This document shows positions 42,081 to 53,360 of a stretch of 64,000 nucleotides of DNA, piece after piece. The position numbers and the translations under genes are program-made. Position 1 is the first letter of the stretch; every line of letters begins with the position of its first letter. The notes under the pieces are model-generated. The model ran no database searches and was not told the DNA's origin. It saw nothing but the letters and a program-made list of their open reading frames with translations. This DNA is from Acrasis kona (lineage: Eukaryota; Heterolobosea; Eutetramitea; Acrasida; Acrasidae): the NCBI GenBank assembly GCA_026419775.2, contig JAOPGA020000623.1, positions 1 through 64,000 of the forward strand, in the 5' to 3' direction.

Positions 42081-42338
42081 AATGCAATTCCTAATTTACT
42101 GTTGATATGTATTTTTTGGTGGCTTGAACCTATTGATTAGTGCATGACAATTTATGCGATTGCTATTCTTTAAAACTTCGTCTTTGTATTTAGATGCTTC
42201 TATTTTTGTTGTCTGGAAGGATCCTTCATATTCATTTGCTAATTCAATGGAATCCATTACCTTAGATTAGGTAAGGCAAGCTTGCGGGGTTAAAATTTTA
42301 TTGTGCGATCAACCCAGAAGTGTTCAACAAATTTAAAA

Positions 42339-43382
42339 ATGAGAACAGTTTACATTGGAACGTGGTCATCTTATCTGTATGTGTTAGATCTGGACCTTGA
42401 AAAGAAACAGATCACACTAAGGGAATCAATTGATGTTGGAGTGAGCCCTTCTTGGATTACACTAAACAAATCAAAAACAATACTATATACAGTTAATGAA
42501 TCAGATAATTTTAAAAATGAGCAGGGAACCGGCGGCATATTGTCATTTGCTATTGGAAGCGACGGCAGCTTAAAACAAATAACCGAGACACAATCACTTG
42601 GAGTAGCACCTTGTCACATGTCGATCGATAAGGATGAACAATTTCTCACCGTTGCTAACTACATGGGAACTTTGGCAACCTTTGAAACAAAAGACGGGCT
42701 CTTGAAAAAGGAACCTATCCAAGTAATCAAGAACGAAGGAAGCGGTCCTCACGACAGGCAAGAATCATCTCATCCGCATTCCTTTGTATTCTCACCAGAC
42801 CAAAAATTCGCCTTCTTGTGTGATTTAGGTCTTGACAAGGTGTTTCAGTACAAATACAACTCAAATACCGGTGAGCTTGTTCCAAATCAAAACGAAACCT
42901 ATATCAAGGTTCAACCTGGGTTTGGTCCAAGACACATCTCGTTCCACCCTAACTGTAAACACGCCTACCTATTGAACGAACTAAACTCCTCGCTCATTGT
43001 ATGTGATTACAACGATGAAAATGGAACTTTAACCGAAAAACAATCGCACACTCTGTTACCAGATGGTGCCAAGTTTGAAGATAATTTGGCGGGAGAAGTT
43101 GAGGTCACTCCAGATGGAAAATTCCTTTACGCAACAAATAGAGGTGACGCAGATTCAATTGCCATCTTTTCGATTTTGGATGATGGGAACGTTTCTTTTG
43201 TTTCACATCAAAGGACTGGAAAGTATCCAAGACATTTTGCTATCGAAAATGATGTAATGTTGGTCGTCAATCAGAATCAAGACAGATTGCAGTTGTTTGA
43301 AAGAAATACGGATAGTGGGTTGTTAATAGAGAAGAGTTCTTTGTTGGGTTTGGAGAAACCTGTTTGTGTTATTATATTATAA
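42339..43382 (+). CDS. Lactonase beta-propeller, 6-phosphogluconolactonase type
   Basis: A 347-aa single-exon protein from the ATG at 42339 (MRTVYIGTWSSYLYVLDLDL). It has the seven-bladed propeller pattern of the bacterial-type Pgl/YbhE lactonase family: SPSWITLNKSKTILYTVNES, GGILSFAI, VAPCHMSIDKDEQFLTVANY, SSHPHSFVFSPDQKFAFLCD, GFGPRHISFHPNCKHAYLLN, EVEVTPDGKFLYATNRGDAD and GKYPRHFAIENDVMLVVNQN. Family members hydrolyse 6-phosphogluconolactone or related lactones, the step before 6-phosphogluconate dehydrogenase. The frame extends upstream without ATG to 42303. Confidence 0.88.
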   Translation: MRTVYIGTWSSYLYVLDLDLEKKQITLRESIDVGVSPSWITLNKSKTILYTVNESDNFKNEQGTGGILSFAIGSDGSLKQITETQSLGVAPCHMSIDKDEQFLTVANYMGTLATFETKDGLLKKEPIQVIKNEGSGPHDRQESSHPHSFVFSPDQKFAFLCDLGLDKVFQYKYNSNTGELVPNQNETYIKVQPGFGPRHISFHPNCKHAYLLNELNSSLIVCDYNDENGTLTEKQSHTLLPDGAKFEDNLAGEVEVTPDGKFLYATNRGDADSIAIFSILDDGNVSFVSHQRTGKYPRHFAIENDVMLVVNQNQDRLQLFERNTDSGLLIEKSSLLGLEKPVCVIIL

Positions 43383-43484
43383 AACAAAACATTTTAAACT
43401 TTTTATGTGGTGTTGTTTGTAGTGCTTTTAATCGAGATGGTCGGATTGCGTTTTTTGATCCACTTGTTTGAATGAATGTACGTT

Positions 43485-43727
43485 TTATTTATTGACAATA
43501 GGTTTACAGCTTGGGCATCCAATTCCAGGGCATCCATTTGGTCTTGGAGGAGGGCCTTGAACAGATTGGCCTTCAGGGCAGGTTTTAGGGATTCTCTTGC
43601 AACCTATCTTTGCCACTGGGCATACAAATGTCCTTCCGTTGTGAGTATAGTAGGATTGTCTGGCTGACAACACATTGACGGTAAGTAGGACAATGATGGC
43701 AGCAAACAATAGAATCAGTCTACACAT
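43485..43727 (-). CDS. Small cysteine-rich secreted protein
   Basis: An 80-aa ORF with a clear signal peptide (MCRLILLFAAIIVLLTVNVLSA). The mature part has six cysteines (VCPVAKIGCKRIPKTCPEG, then CPGIGCPSC) and a Pro/Gly-rich loop. The spacing suggests a disulfide-knotted peptide, somewhat like fragments of trypsin-inhibitor-like or antistasin domains, but no family is secure. Confidence 0.65.
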   Translation of the reverse strand: MCRLILLFAAIIVLLTVNVLSARQSYYTHNGRTFVCPVAKIGCKRIPKTCPEGQSVQGPPPRPNGCPGIGCPSCKPIVNK

Positions 43728-43925
43728 ACTTTTTTGATTTTAGATCTACTCATGAAGAGAACTTCTGATTGACATGTATTTACAACGTAGTTGTATTACG
43801 TTACCTCTTTGATGTCCTGTAAAGGGAAACAATTTTGATTACCAGCTGACAGTTGGGAGGATAAGATTCAGCTTTACAACTCCGAACCAAGAAGAACACA
43901 GAAAGTCGGAACATTCACATCAAAT

Positions 43926-45148
<1,223 letters not shown>

Positions 45149-45402
45149 TTTGTGTTTTCTATTTTTTGTTGTGTAGAATTGTCTTCGATCAATCAAAATA
45201 TATTTTGATCAAGAGCCTGCGGGCAACCCGCGTCGGTACATCGGGGAATCATTGTCCGCTGTTTTGTAAGCAGGTTTTATAGGTTGACCTATATGGATTC
45301 CACCTTCAATTGAATAGGCACTAAATTGCGTTGAAGTACCGTCCGCATAAAAGCAAAATGAGAGTCTAATAATTCACCAGAACAATAACAAACAAACAAA
45401 AA

Positions 45403-45834
45403 CATGTCTGGCAAATAACACTTGTAAAGTGGACTCACGTTGGTGGGCCAAACGGAAGGTCAGCGCGACACTTAGAGAGCTTGATGTTTCTTCAAATCCA
45501 AATACATTGATAGTACTTTGGCCAAAAAGCATGGTTCACCAATTATCACAGTGAGAAGATTCCATCTGCCATCGAGAGGTACAAAAAAGAGATTGTCAGA
45601 GTTTTGGGGGTCTTTGAGAAGTCTTTGGGCGGAAAAGAGCGGCTTGTTGGTGATAAGTATAGTATTGTAGACATTAATGATTATGCTTGGTTGGCAGCTG
45701 TACAAGACAAGGCAACCATTTCCTGCAAGCCAGGAAACTCTTGATGGCTTCCCAAATGTGAAGGCATATATTGACAGAATTGGCGAGCAAAAGGGAGTTG
45801 AGGATGCTTACGCAGAAAAGAACTCTTTAAATTA
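45403..45834 (+). pseudogene. Glutathione S-transferase pseudogene
   Basis: The 3' part encodes a GST C-terminal domain: FTNYHSEKIPSAIERYKKEI, VFEKSLGGKERLVGDKYSIV and DINDYAWL. After a one-base frame change near 45735, FPNVKAYIDRIGEQKGVEDA runs to TAA at 45834. This matches the AIERYxxE, LVGDKYxxADI and FPNVKAYIDRI marks of YghU/Ure2-type GSTs. The N-terminal thioredoxin fold is not recognisable; an ATG at about 45403 is followed at once by stops. It is a host or acquired gene in decay, with at least two frame breaks. Confidence 0.7.
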
Positions 45835-46133
45835 ACATTAATTTGTTTGGAATGGCTGCAGTGAATTAGTATTTTTAACTTTGCACGGTGAAATCATCAA
45901 GCAATATTGCCTCGTCTATAAAAATTGATTGTATGCAATCTTTTCCATAGTCTGCTCCTGAACAGTTTGATTTTTATCAATGTGAATCCCAAGTATCAAA
46001 ATAATTCTTCCTTGCTAGCATTTGATTGATGTGATCCATGTCATTGATGTGCCTTTCTATTCTTTTGTTTCTTCTAGTAGCCGAGCAAATCATACCAGTC
46101 TTTCAATTCTAAGTTTGCGTCGGCAAGTAGCTC

Positions 46134-46187
46134 GGATATATTGTCTTAAAAGAGTTGATTAGTCAACTATTTTAAGACAATATATCC
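46134..46187. repeat. 25-bp-stem inverted repeat with 4-nt loop
   Basis: The left arm starts GGATATATTGTCTTAAAA and the right arm ends TTTTAAGACAATATATCC. Arms of 25 nt pair at 24 positions around a TTAG loop. As RNA it would fold into a long, nearly perfect hairpin; as DNA it is a cruciform candidate. No flanking direct repeat longer than a few bases is seen. Confidence 0.9.
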
Positions 46188-46907
46188 ATTTCAGAACTGA
46201 TTGATGCGCGGGAACCTCCTTTTTGGTGGTTGATGGATTAAAGGTTGATCAACATGGTCTCAATGGTAAATGCTATCGGAAGAATGAGCACGGCCTAAAG
46301 CTCTGAATTACTAGTAGTACCTTTTAACGGTTAAAACAATGGCAGTTAAGAGTTATAGCTCGGCAAACAAGCAATCTTGAATCCAAGATTACTCAAGATC
46401 GAATAATGAAGAAAAATAAGGGTATGTGTTGTATCTGGTTGCGGAGGTTATTTTTATCAGGCTATTCAATGGCTTTTTTTGTAAACGTTAGGATTTATAT
46501 CCAAAGAAGTTCACGGCACGGAGTTTTGTTCTAATTCTGTCAAGCTTTAGGTCTCTTGTGATAAATGCAAAGCTTTATGAGACTCCAACCATCAACAAAC
46601 AATAGAGATGTCATTGTTTCATGCATCCTTACGTTTGAATCAATCTATTGTTCTATCCTAATAAATTAGCAAAATACTTATGCAGTTAGTTAATGACATT
46701 GCTGGTCTTTCCTATTAATTATCCACTATTTAATTTGCGGTGCCTTCTAATCCTGTATGAGCACGTCATGTATCCGATTCGTAATTGATTACTTCCTCTT
46801 TTGTCTTCATTTGCGCAAAAGAAATAGGATTTCACTAACCAATTGCAAAACCGAACCATTTACCCACAACTGCGCACCTGCAACCCAATGTAAACCAACA
46901 CAATACA

Positions 46908-47425
46908 ATGTCATTTGCTAACAATCAAAGAATTGAGGAAGCCTCTGAAGGACTAAGGCGAAGGCGTCGAGTTTTAGCAACAAAACAGCAATATCATTAA
47001 ATAAGACTTTCTGTATCTTGCACAACACCATAGATATACTTTAAAGGTACTCGTATAGCGTTATGACTGACTTACTCAACAGGTGCCGTAATCATTCTCA
47101 TCAATTTTGTGCAATTGAAACTTTTTCCGCAATGTATTTAATAAAGAGTAGAAAGTCAAGAGAGGAATCTTTAACCGAAGACTAAAGACACAATTCAAAA
47201 CATTAAAAGAACAAGAGAAACAATAAGGTAAGTTTCAAGAGCTGCTAAGGATGAGGGTATACTATTGCTTTTTGAATAAACTACCTAAACAGAGAGGAGC
47301 TCTCTGCTGTTGGACCCACTTTTTTTGATGGTCATAAAGTTCCCAATATCATCTTGTTTGCCCTAATTAGAATATTATCTAAAAACATTACTCCGCGTGA
47401 CGATAAGAAAATACTTGCAAGTTGA
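46908..47425 (+). other. Possible unresolved small spliced gene
   Basis: An ATG at 46908 opens MSFANNQRIEEASEGLRRRR and then stops at 47000. Further on, a frame TKDTIQNIKRTRETI reaches the GTAAGT at 47228. After a 65-nt intron it continues in frame as REELSAVGPTFFDGHKVPNI... to TGA at 47425. The first and last pieces are not joined by any intron I can place. It could be a small gene, a remnant or leader sequence. No family is recognised. Confidence 0.25.
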
Positions 47426-47570
47426 ACGATTTGTGAAAGCGTTGTTGTTCAAGACCAATAGTATTGCCCTCGTCCTTAGCACACCTTCAAAAATAAAACT
47501 GACACTTTATCCAACAGCAATCTCATAGACCCAAGAGTGCGCTCAAGTACACCGCTTAGAAGAAAAGAGT

Positions 47571-50500
47571 ATGCACAATAGTTCATATAACCACAATACA
47601 GGAGCAGGTGGGCATATCCAATGGGACCAGCACCAAACAACACCCCAAAGAATAGTAGTGGAAGATGTAATACACGTTTCTGACGACGAAACGCCAAGTG
47701 CCCCAGCACGAAAGGGCGTGGTTGGGAGCAACATACCAAGCAATCAATATGGCCAACAGCACATTGCACATTCTTTTCATTCACGACCTTCAACGTTTAA
47801 CGACCCTGGTCCTCAACCAGGCACAAATTATAATACACCAAGCAGACCTCCCACGCATCACAGTGCTCCACTAGAATCAGTAAGCAGCAAGCTTGAGGAT
47901 AAGTTTCTTGCTTTTCAGTCCATGGGTGCAGGCGCCTTGCCTTTTGGTATCGTCAATAACAATAACAATTCCTCAAGAGCACCTTCTGCACCTTTATCGC
48001 AAGCAGGTGGCATGCCACCCTCACCTCACGTTCATGACCAAAGAGCACCCCACAGCATATATCAACCTAAAAGTCAACCAACACATGCTCACTACCACTC
48101 CGTTCCAGGATCCCATCCAAGACACGATCCATACGCGTTGCAGCCATTCGCCTCACCTGCAAGGAGCAGAGCACCGGAATATTCTTATGCAGGTTATGAC
48201 GAATTTCCACCTAGACCAAGCTCACAATATCACCCACACGATCATTACATGAAGCCGCACGATCCATACACACCAAAGCCACACGACAATTATGCACAGC
48301 GCAGGCCTGATGCACTTTACAATTCAACTTCGTACGAACATTCACCGTACTCATACCCAGTTCAACCATTCTCAACATCGAACGGAGCAGTCAGCAGACA
48401 CCAAGATGATATGACGTCAAGTGGAGCAAGAGGATATCAGCATGGTCAAGTTCCGCCACAAGCACCTTTTGATGCAGCCGGTTATCCAATATCCGCACCA
48501 GGTGATCTCATGGATGAATTGAGAAGATCAACGTCCATGAACCACACCAATGGACACCATCCCACGGAGCAGGCTCGGTCGAAACATTATCAACATCCTC
48601 CACAACAAACATCACCCGTTGCTTATCAACAAAAAAGAGGAGGCATCATGAGCAGAAGTAGTGTCGTGGTTACTCCACCCTTGGTGACTGCAAACATCAT
48701 CAACCCATCAACTTCCACTCCAGTCAAGAACAATTTAGACCTAGTTCCAGAAACAAGTGTACGGCGGCGTGGGAAAAAAGCTGCCATGAATCCCTCAGCA
48801 CCAGTCACAACATCAACGACCACAACAGAAAACATTCAACCACAACCACTCGAGGACAGTTCAAAGAAAAACATTAACAACAACATTACGGGTCAGGTAC
48901 AGCCACGTGCAGGTGGACGCGTTAATGCAGCAAAAAACAAAAGGACCAAGAAACAAGAAGCACTCGCCGCACAAATGGAAGGATCGCCAAGCGACCCAAC
49001 GAAACAATTAGCAGCCACCATCAAACCAACAAGAAAGACTCCCAAAGCAACAAAAGCATCGAAGGCAGCGGTTGCTTCTGCGACAGGTACTCCCACACCA
49101 AGATCCAGACGTGGTCTCCGATCCAATTTAAAACTAGACGACGGTACGGCGAGTCCACAACAATCAGCTGATGAGCGCATGAGCGAACCCACATTGTACG
49201 ATAGTGATGCTTCGGACACATCAACCGAAACCGCCACTCACATTCCGATCCAAACAAAGAACAGCGACAACTTTTGTTTCGCAAGCAGTTCGATTCATTT
49301 ACTTTCGGACACCGTGGACATGGTTCGTCAATGTAACGACTACATCTCAACGCAGGTCCAAGAGAGAGCCAAGCAGGATTTTGCCAATCAAATCAAAGAG
49401 CACTCACAAGCAGTCGAAGAAAACAACAATCCAGTGTTGGATCTAAACGTTTATAACTGCATCATGTTCAACGAAAAGCACAAACAAAAAAAAGCAGATC
49501 GTCTTCCCACGCCAAAAGCAAAAAAACAAACGCCGCGCAGGAGAGGCAGGAAACCAAAAACAAATTCATCCAACGTTCCATCATCCTCATCTCCACCTTC
49601 ATCCTCTCATTCCCATCAACGAACCAGTAACGGCATAAGAAAGAGCAAGTTAAGAAAAGGACCGGGTCTCGACGTCTACGAAGTCATGTGCGCCACCAAC
49701 CTACAACGAGTGTTGCCCGATGATATGGAAAAGGAAAAGTTGACCGAGACAAGTTTGGAAATGATCAACCAAGCAGTCATTTTACAATGCGAAAACAAAA
49801 ATACGCTACTCAACCAAGACGAACGAACCGAATTAGTCCCATCCGTCAGATACTTTTTAACACAAGGGAACAATGTGCACATGGGAACCACATGCGATAA
49901 CATTCAACAATCAAAAATCAACAACGAACCCACGGAGGCCCTTCAACAATTACACACCCAACTCATCGACGATGGATTGAAGAATCGATTCGGCAACATG
50001 GGCGATTACATTCAACAAAACATTTCCCTAAGAACCAAAGGATGCATTTACAAATTAAACGTGAACAGAGTGCTGAACGAAGTTTTTAATTTGAAAAAGA
50101 CGATCGTGTTGAATGATTTGAAAGAGATGGGCGCACAGGTCAGTCCTCAGGAGGAAGAATTCCTGCTCAACCAGGACAATCACAGCAACAACAACAACAA
50201 CAACAACGCCCAACACTCATCTCACCATTCAACATCATCTAGAAATTACATGTCCACGACGGAAAAGAAGGATTCCAAAAAGAGAGGAGGCAGACGGAGA
50301 GCAGGTCCGGATATTATGGACAGCGACGCCAAGACGCCCAGCGTGGAAGATCAGCAGCAGCAGCAGGCGGTCAACCACAACACGCCGAGGACCACGGGAA
50401 GAACTCGAACGGCCACCAGAAGAGCAGAAGCAATAGCATTAGCGAAGGCATCGTCCAATCATTACAAAGAGGATAGCGAAGAAGAGAACAATACGATTTA

Positions 50501-51089
50501 TCGACCTCGAAAGCGAATCAGAAAGAGTGCAAATGTAAAGAATGTAAAAAATAAATCTCAAGAAGAGTCGGTCGGTCAACCAGAGGAAGAGGCGGGAGAT
50601 AAGCATGATCAAGATGATGAGATTGAATCACATCCATCCGAATCACAACAATCTCAAGAAACAAACACTGACGAAGAAAATAATCATCAACAAGAAGGAA
50701 TGCACGAAGATGACGACGATCATGACGATTCGAAAAAAAAGATTTTGGATTTTGACGACGATGCTTCGTTGGAGGGTGACGTGGAATCCAATCACAGTCA
50801 AATCGGAGACGAAGATTCTGCATTGTTGATGGAGATCACAAAAGGAGATGGCGCCAGGTTCGAAATGGATCATCAACCGCCGTCATTGTCGGAAGCAGAG
50901 TTGTTGGCAGCCGTTGCCCGCGGTTACAACACCAGGTCGTCGGAGAGGAAGCTAATGACTCAATTAAAGCAATTGGATGGAGAAAACAGTGGAACGGATT
51001 CTTCGTCTCAGACCAATCACCGTCACAAGAGGATCAAGAGGAACACATCAAAATCAAACAACAACGACAGCACGCCAAGTAGTGATTAA
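47571..51089 (+). CDS. Large disordered nuclear protein with AT-hook
   Basis: A 1172-aa single-exon ORF. The N-terminal ~350 residues are rich in Pro, His, Ser, Tyr and Gln. Basic patches follow (SVRRRGKKAAMN, RTKKQEALAAQ), and around residue 650 there is an AT-hook-like core PRRRGRKPKT. A more ordered helical region lies at about 690-870, including VYEVMCATNLQRVLPDDMEK and GCIYKLNVNRVLNEVFNLKK. Poly-Asn and poly-Gln runs and a very acidic segment (EDDDDHDD) come next, then a basic tail with RHKRIKRN. Composition points to a chromatin-associated or transcription-related protein, but no enzymatic or DNA-binding domain beyond the AT-hook is recognised. Its stop is 10 bp from the convergent ATG13 stop. 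Confidence 0.75.
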   Translation: MHNSSYNHNTGAGGHIQWDQHQTTPQRIVVEDVIHVSDDETPSAPARKGVVGSNIPSNQYGQQHIAHSFHSRPSTFNDPGPQPGTNYNTPSRPPTHHSAPLESVSSKLEDKFLAFQSMGAGALPFGIVNNNNNSSRAPSAPLSQAGGMPPSPHVHDQRAPHSIYQPKSQPTHAHYHSVPGSHPRHDPYALQPFASPARSRAPEYSYAGYDEFPPRPSSQYHPHDHYMKPHDPYTPKPHDNYAQRRPDALYNSTSYEHSPYSYPVQPFSTSNGAVSRHQDDMTSSGARGYQHGQVPPQAPFDAAGYPISAPGDLMDELRRSTSMNHTNGHHPTEQARSKHYQHPPQQTSPVAYQQKRGGIMSRSSVVVTPPLVTANIINPSTSTPVKNNLDLVPETSVRRRGKKAAMNPSAPVTTSTTTTENIQPQPLEDSSKKNINNNITGQVQPRAGGRVNAAKNKRTKKQEALAAQMEGSPSDPTKQLAATIKPTRKTPKATKASKAAVASATGTPTPRSRRGLRSNLKLDDGTASPQQSADERMSEPTLYDSDASDTSTETATHIPIQTKNSDNFCFASSSIHLLSDTVDMVRQCNDYISTQVQERAKQDFANQIKEHSQAVEENNNPVLDLNVYNCIMFNEKHKQKKADRLPTPKAKKQTPRRRGRKPKTNSSNVPSSSSPPSSSHSHQRTSNGIRKSKLRKGPGLDVYEVMCATNLQRVLPDDMEKEKLTETSLEMINQAVILQCENKNTLLNQDERTELVPSVRYFLTQGNNVHMGTTCDNIQQSKINNEPTEALQQLHTQLIDDGLKNRFGNMGDYIQQNISLRTKGCIYKLNVNRVLNEVFNLKKTIVLNDLKEMGAQVSPQEEEFLLNQDNHSNNNNNNNAQHSSHHSTSSRNYMSTTEKKDSKKRGGRRRAGPDIMDSDAKTPSVEDQQQQQAVNHNTPRTTGRTRTATRRAEAIALAKASSNHYKEDSEEENNTIYRPRKRIRKSANVKNVKNKSQEESVGQPEEEAGDKHDQDDEIESHPSESQQSQETNTDEENNHQQEGMHEDDDDHDDSKKKILDFDDDASLEGDVESNHSQIGDEDSALLMEITKGDGARFEMDHQPPSLSEAELLAAVARGYNTRSSERKLMTQLKQLDGENSGTDSSSQTNHRHKRIKRNTSKSNNNDSTPSSD

Positions 51090-51099
51090 TATATATATT

Positions 51100-53168
51100 T
51101 TAATTTTTAAAATTATTTTTGATTCTATTGAGTTCGAATGCTAATTGATCCAATGTTCTTGCATGCGAGGAGGTTAATGTTTTTAGACGATTGGGTGCTC
51201 TGTCCAATTGTTGCATGAACATGCTGATGCGATCCTCTTGGTCGTCGTCATCGTCCGGGTTATTCGAATGATCCGCATCAAACATTTTCCAACTCGCTCC
51301 GCTCCCGCTTCCCGCAAAAGTTAACCCGTCCATTACAATGTCGTCCTCGTTGTAATAATCCACGTCATCGGGGAAATCATCGGAAGGTGAATTCTTGTAA
51401 GGGAACGGTGGTTCGTTGGAGTGATTGCTCAACAACGAACCTGCGCTCTTATCTTCATCCAATTGTAAAAAGGAAGGTGGAAAATCCATGTACGAATTGG
51501 TCTGATGATGGGCATCAAAATGTAGATCGCTCTCCAATCGCACGTTGTTATTGTTTAATGTGGGTGGTGTGTTGGTTGTTTTGGTTGACTGGAAAAATGC
51601 AGGAATGTTGTCGGTGGATCGATCGGCCAACCGACTTCCGCTCAAACTGGGCGACTGTTGGTTGTTGTTCTTGAGCGAAGAAGACAACATGCTCGGCGGC
51701 GTGTACGAATTTAATGGATCGATGAGCGGCGAAAATGAAAACTTGAAACTCTTGTTTGGAAACGATCCACCGGCGTAACCGAATGGAGGCGAACTGGAGG
51801 ATGAATATTTTCCAAAACTACTTCCCGTGCTTCCGATGCTACTTGCTGCGCTTGACATGTTGTAATTCTTTCTGCTAATGTTGATTGGGTTGGTGCTGCT
51901 TGCTTCTGATGGAACGGAATTTTGAGGCGTGTTGTAGTTGGTGGTTGAGAATGTACAAGAGGGAAGCGACGAGGGTTGCTGATGTAATTGTTGTTGTTGT
52001 TGTTCTGAAAGTAATGCTGCGATTCCTCCTTTTGGTTTGTTGTTGGTGTTGTTGTTGTTGAAAGACATGATGTTTTTTGTTAGGTTGCTCGTTGTTGGTA
52101 ATGAACCCGGAACGAAGGGACTGTCCATCATGTCTCCTATGGATGCACTCATTAGATCCAAGTCCTCACTGGCAGTCAATAAATGTTTGTCGACTGGTTC
52201 AGTGTTGGAACGTTCGTGGACTGGTTTGAAGGATATGGGAGTGCTAGTTGGTGGAGCCATGAAGCCTGAAGAGGGCAAGCTTTGTGTTTTCATTGTGAAT
52301 GGTTCTTCATGTGAGGTCTGTACTTCTGAAACTGGTTTAGGGATGCTTCTTCCTGGCCTTTCAATAATGGACGCACTTCTGATCCTTCCCGCCTCAGCCA
52401 ACGGAGTTGGTGTTTGTTGATCCTCCTTAAAGTATTCACTATTGATTTGACTCTGACGTAATATGGCCTCTTCGCTCTGGTTAAGTATGGAGGAAAGGTT
52501 TTTTCGATATGTGACGCTCAACCTAAAAGTACCAATCTGAGAAACTTGTATCGCGTCAAATTTGAAACGATTGGCACTTCCATCCTCAAAAGAATCAGGA
52601 AGATTGGTAGGTTCAACATTTGATAAAAAGTAATTGATTTTTGTTCCTGACTGTACCCTGTTCTTCCGAATTTTTTGGTAGAGTTTATTAGAAGGTAGAA
52701 GCATGGCATAAGAATATAAAGATCGCATGGTCACAACGCCCTTTCTATATGCCGCTGCTAATTCCTGGTCGTTTGACAAACGAGAGTTATTTTGTGAAGC
52801 AGGCTTATTATCACATTCAAGGTGCCACCTTTCAAGTAAAATGTTTTTCGAACTTTTTTCTGTTATTCCAGCATTATTATTTACAGTTTCTGCATAGACA
52901 TCAATGTATACGTGTACCTTCGGGCTATTCGATTGAAGTTTAAGAACTCTATCTAATTGATTGCAGACATCATCTACTTCATCGATTTCCATAGCGAACT
53001 GCCGATAGTGGTGAGCAAAATGAATGCATGCCAACTTACCCAAGTCCTTTTACGTTTAGGTATTGTTACTGGCCATACTATCCTACTATTTAATACTATA
53101 CTCGCTACTTTAACAACATATTCCCTCCAAAGTTGGTTGAAGGTCTCTTCATCGGACTTCTTAGACAT
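51100..53168 (-). CDS. ATG13: ATG13-like autophagy regulator
   Basis: Two exons: 53040-53168 and 51100-52998, with a 41-nt intron. The junction makes KRKRTWFAMEIDEVDDV, like the WFNLEI step in ATG13. The N-terminal HORMA region contains ETFNQLWREYVVKVASIVLN, HVYIDVYAET, ILLERWHLECD, AYRKGVVTMRSLYSYAMLLP and TFRLSVTYRKNL, matching the ATG13 family order. The remaining ~400 residues are disordered and rich in Ser/Asn/Pro/Gln, as in other ATG13 proteins where this part is phosphorylated and binds Atg1/Atg17. A final helix (LDQLAFELNRIK) ends the chain. About 675 aa. Role: scaffold of the Atg1/ULK complex that starts autophagy under TORC1 control. Confidence 0.88.
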
Positions 53169-53360
53169 TTTGTTTGTGTCAAGAATTGTAATCTGTCAAA
53201 TTGATTGAATTGATGACAAAATAGAAATTAAACTACTGCCATTTGCTAGTCTATTCTAGTTAGCACCCTAAAAGTTAAATCAGGTTTTATTGACCGATCA
53301 AAGGCATTTAATCTGAAGCGATTGCTGTTTATACTAACACTATTTTATTAGTTGCGTAAC

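Larger units (their letters stand above)
45835..47570. other. Gene-poor spacer upstream of the large AT-hook gene
   Basis: About 1.7 kb, the longest stretch without a firm gene. It holds the hairpin at 46134-46187, a 30-codon ORF at 46908-47000 and a possible spliced frame near 47175-47425. An intron-like segment with GTAAGT (47228) and CTAAACAG (ending 47292) might belong to the 5' leader of the gene at 47571. Confidence 0.4.

Noticed and set aside
48000-48400. Collagen- or prion-like domain reading of the Pro/His/Tyr-rich region
   Set aside because: No regular repeat; ordinary low complexity of a disordered protein.
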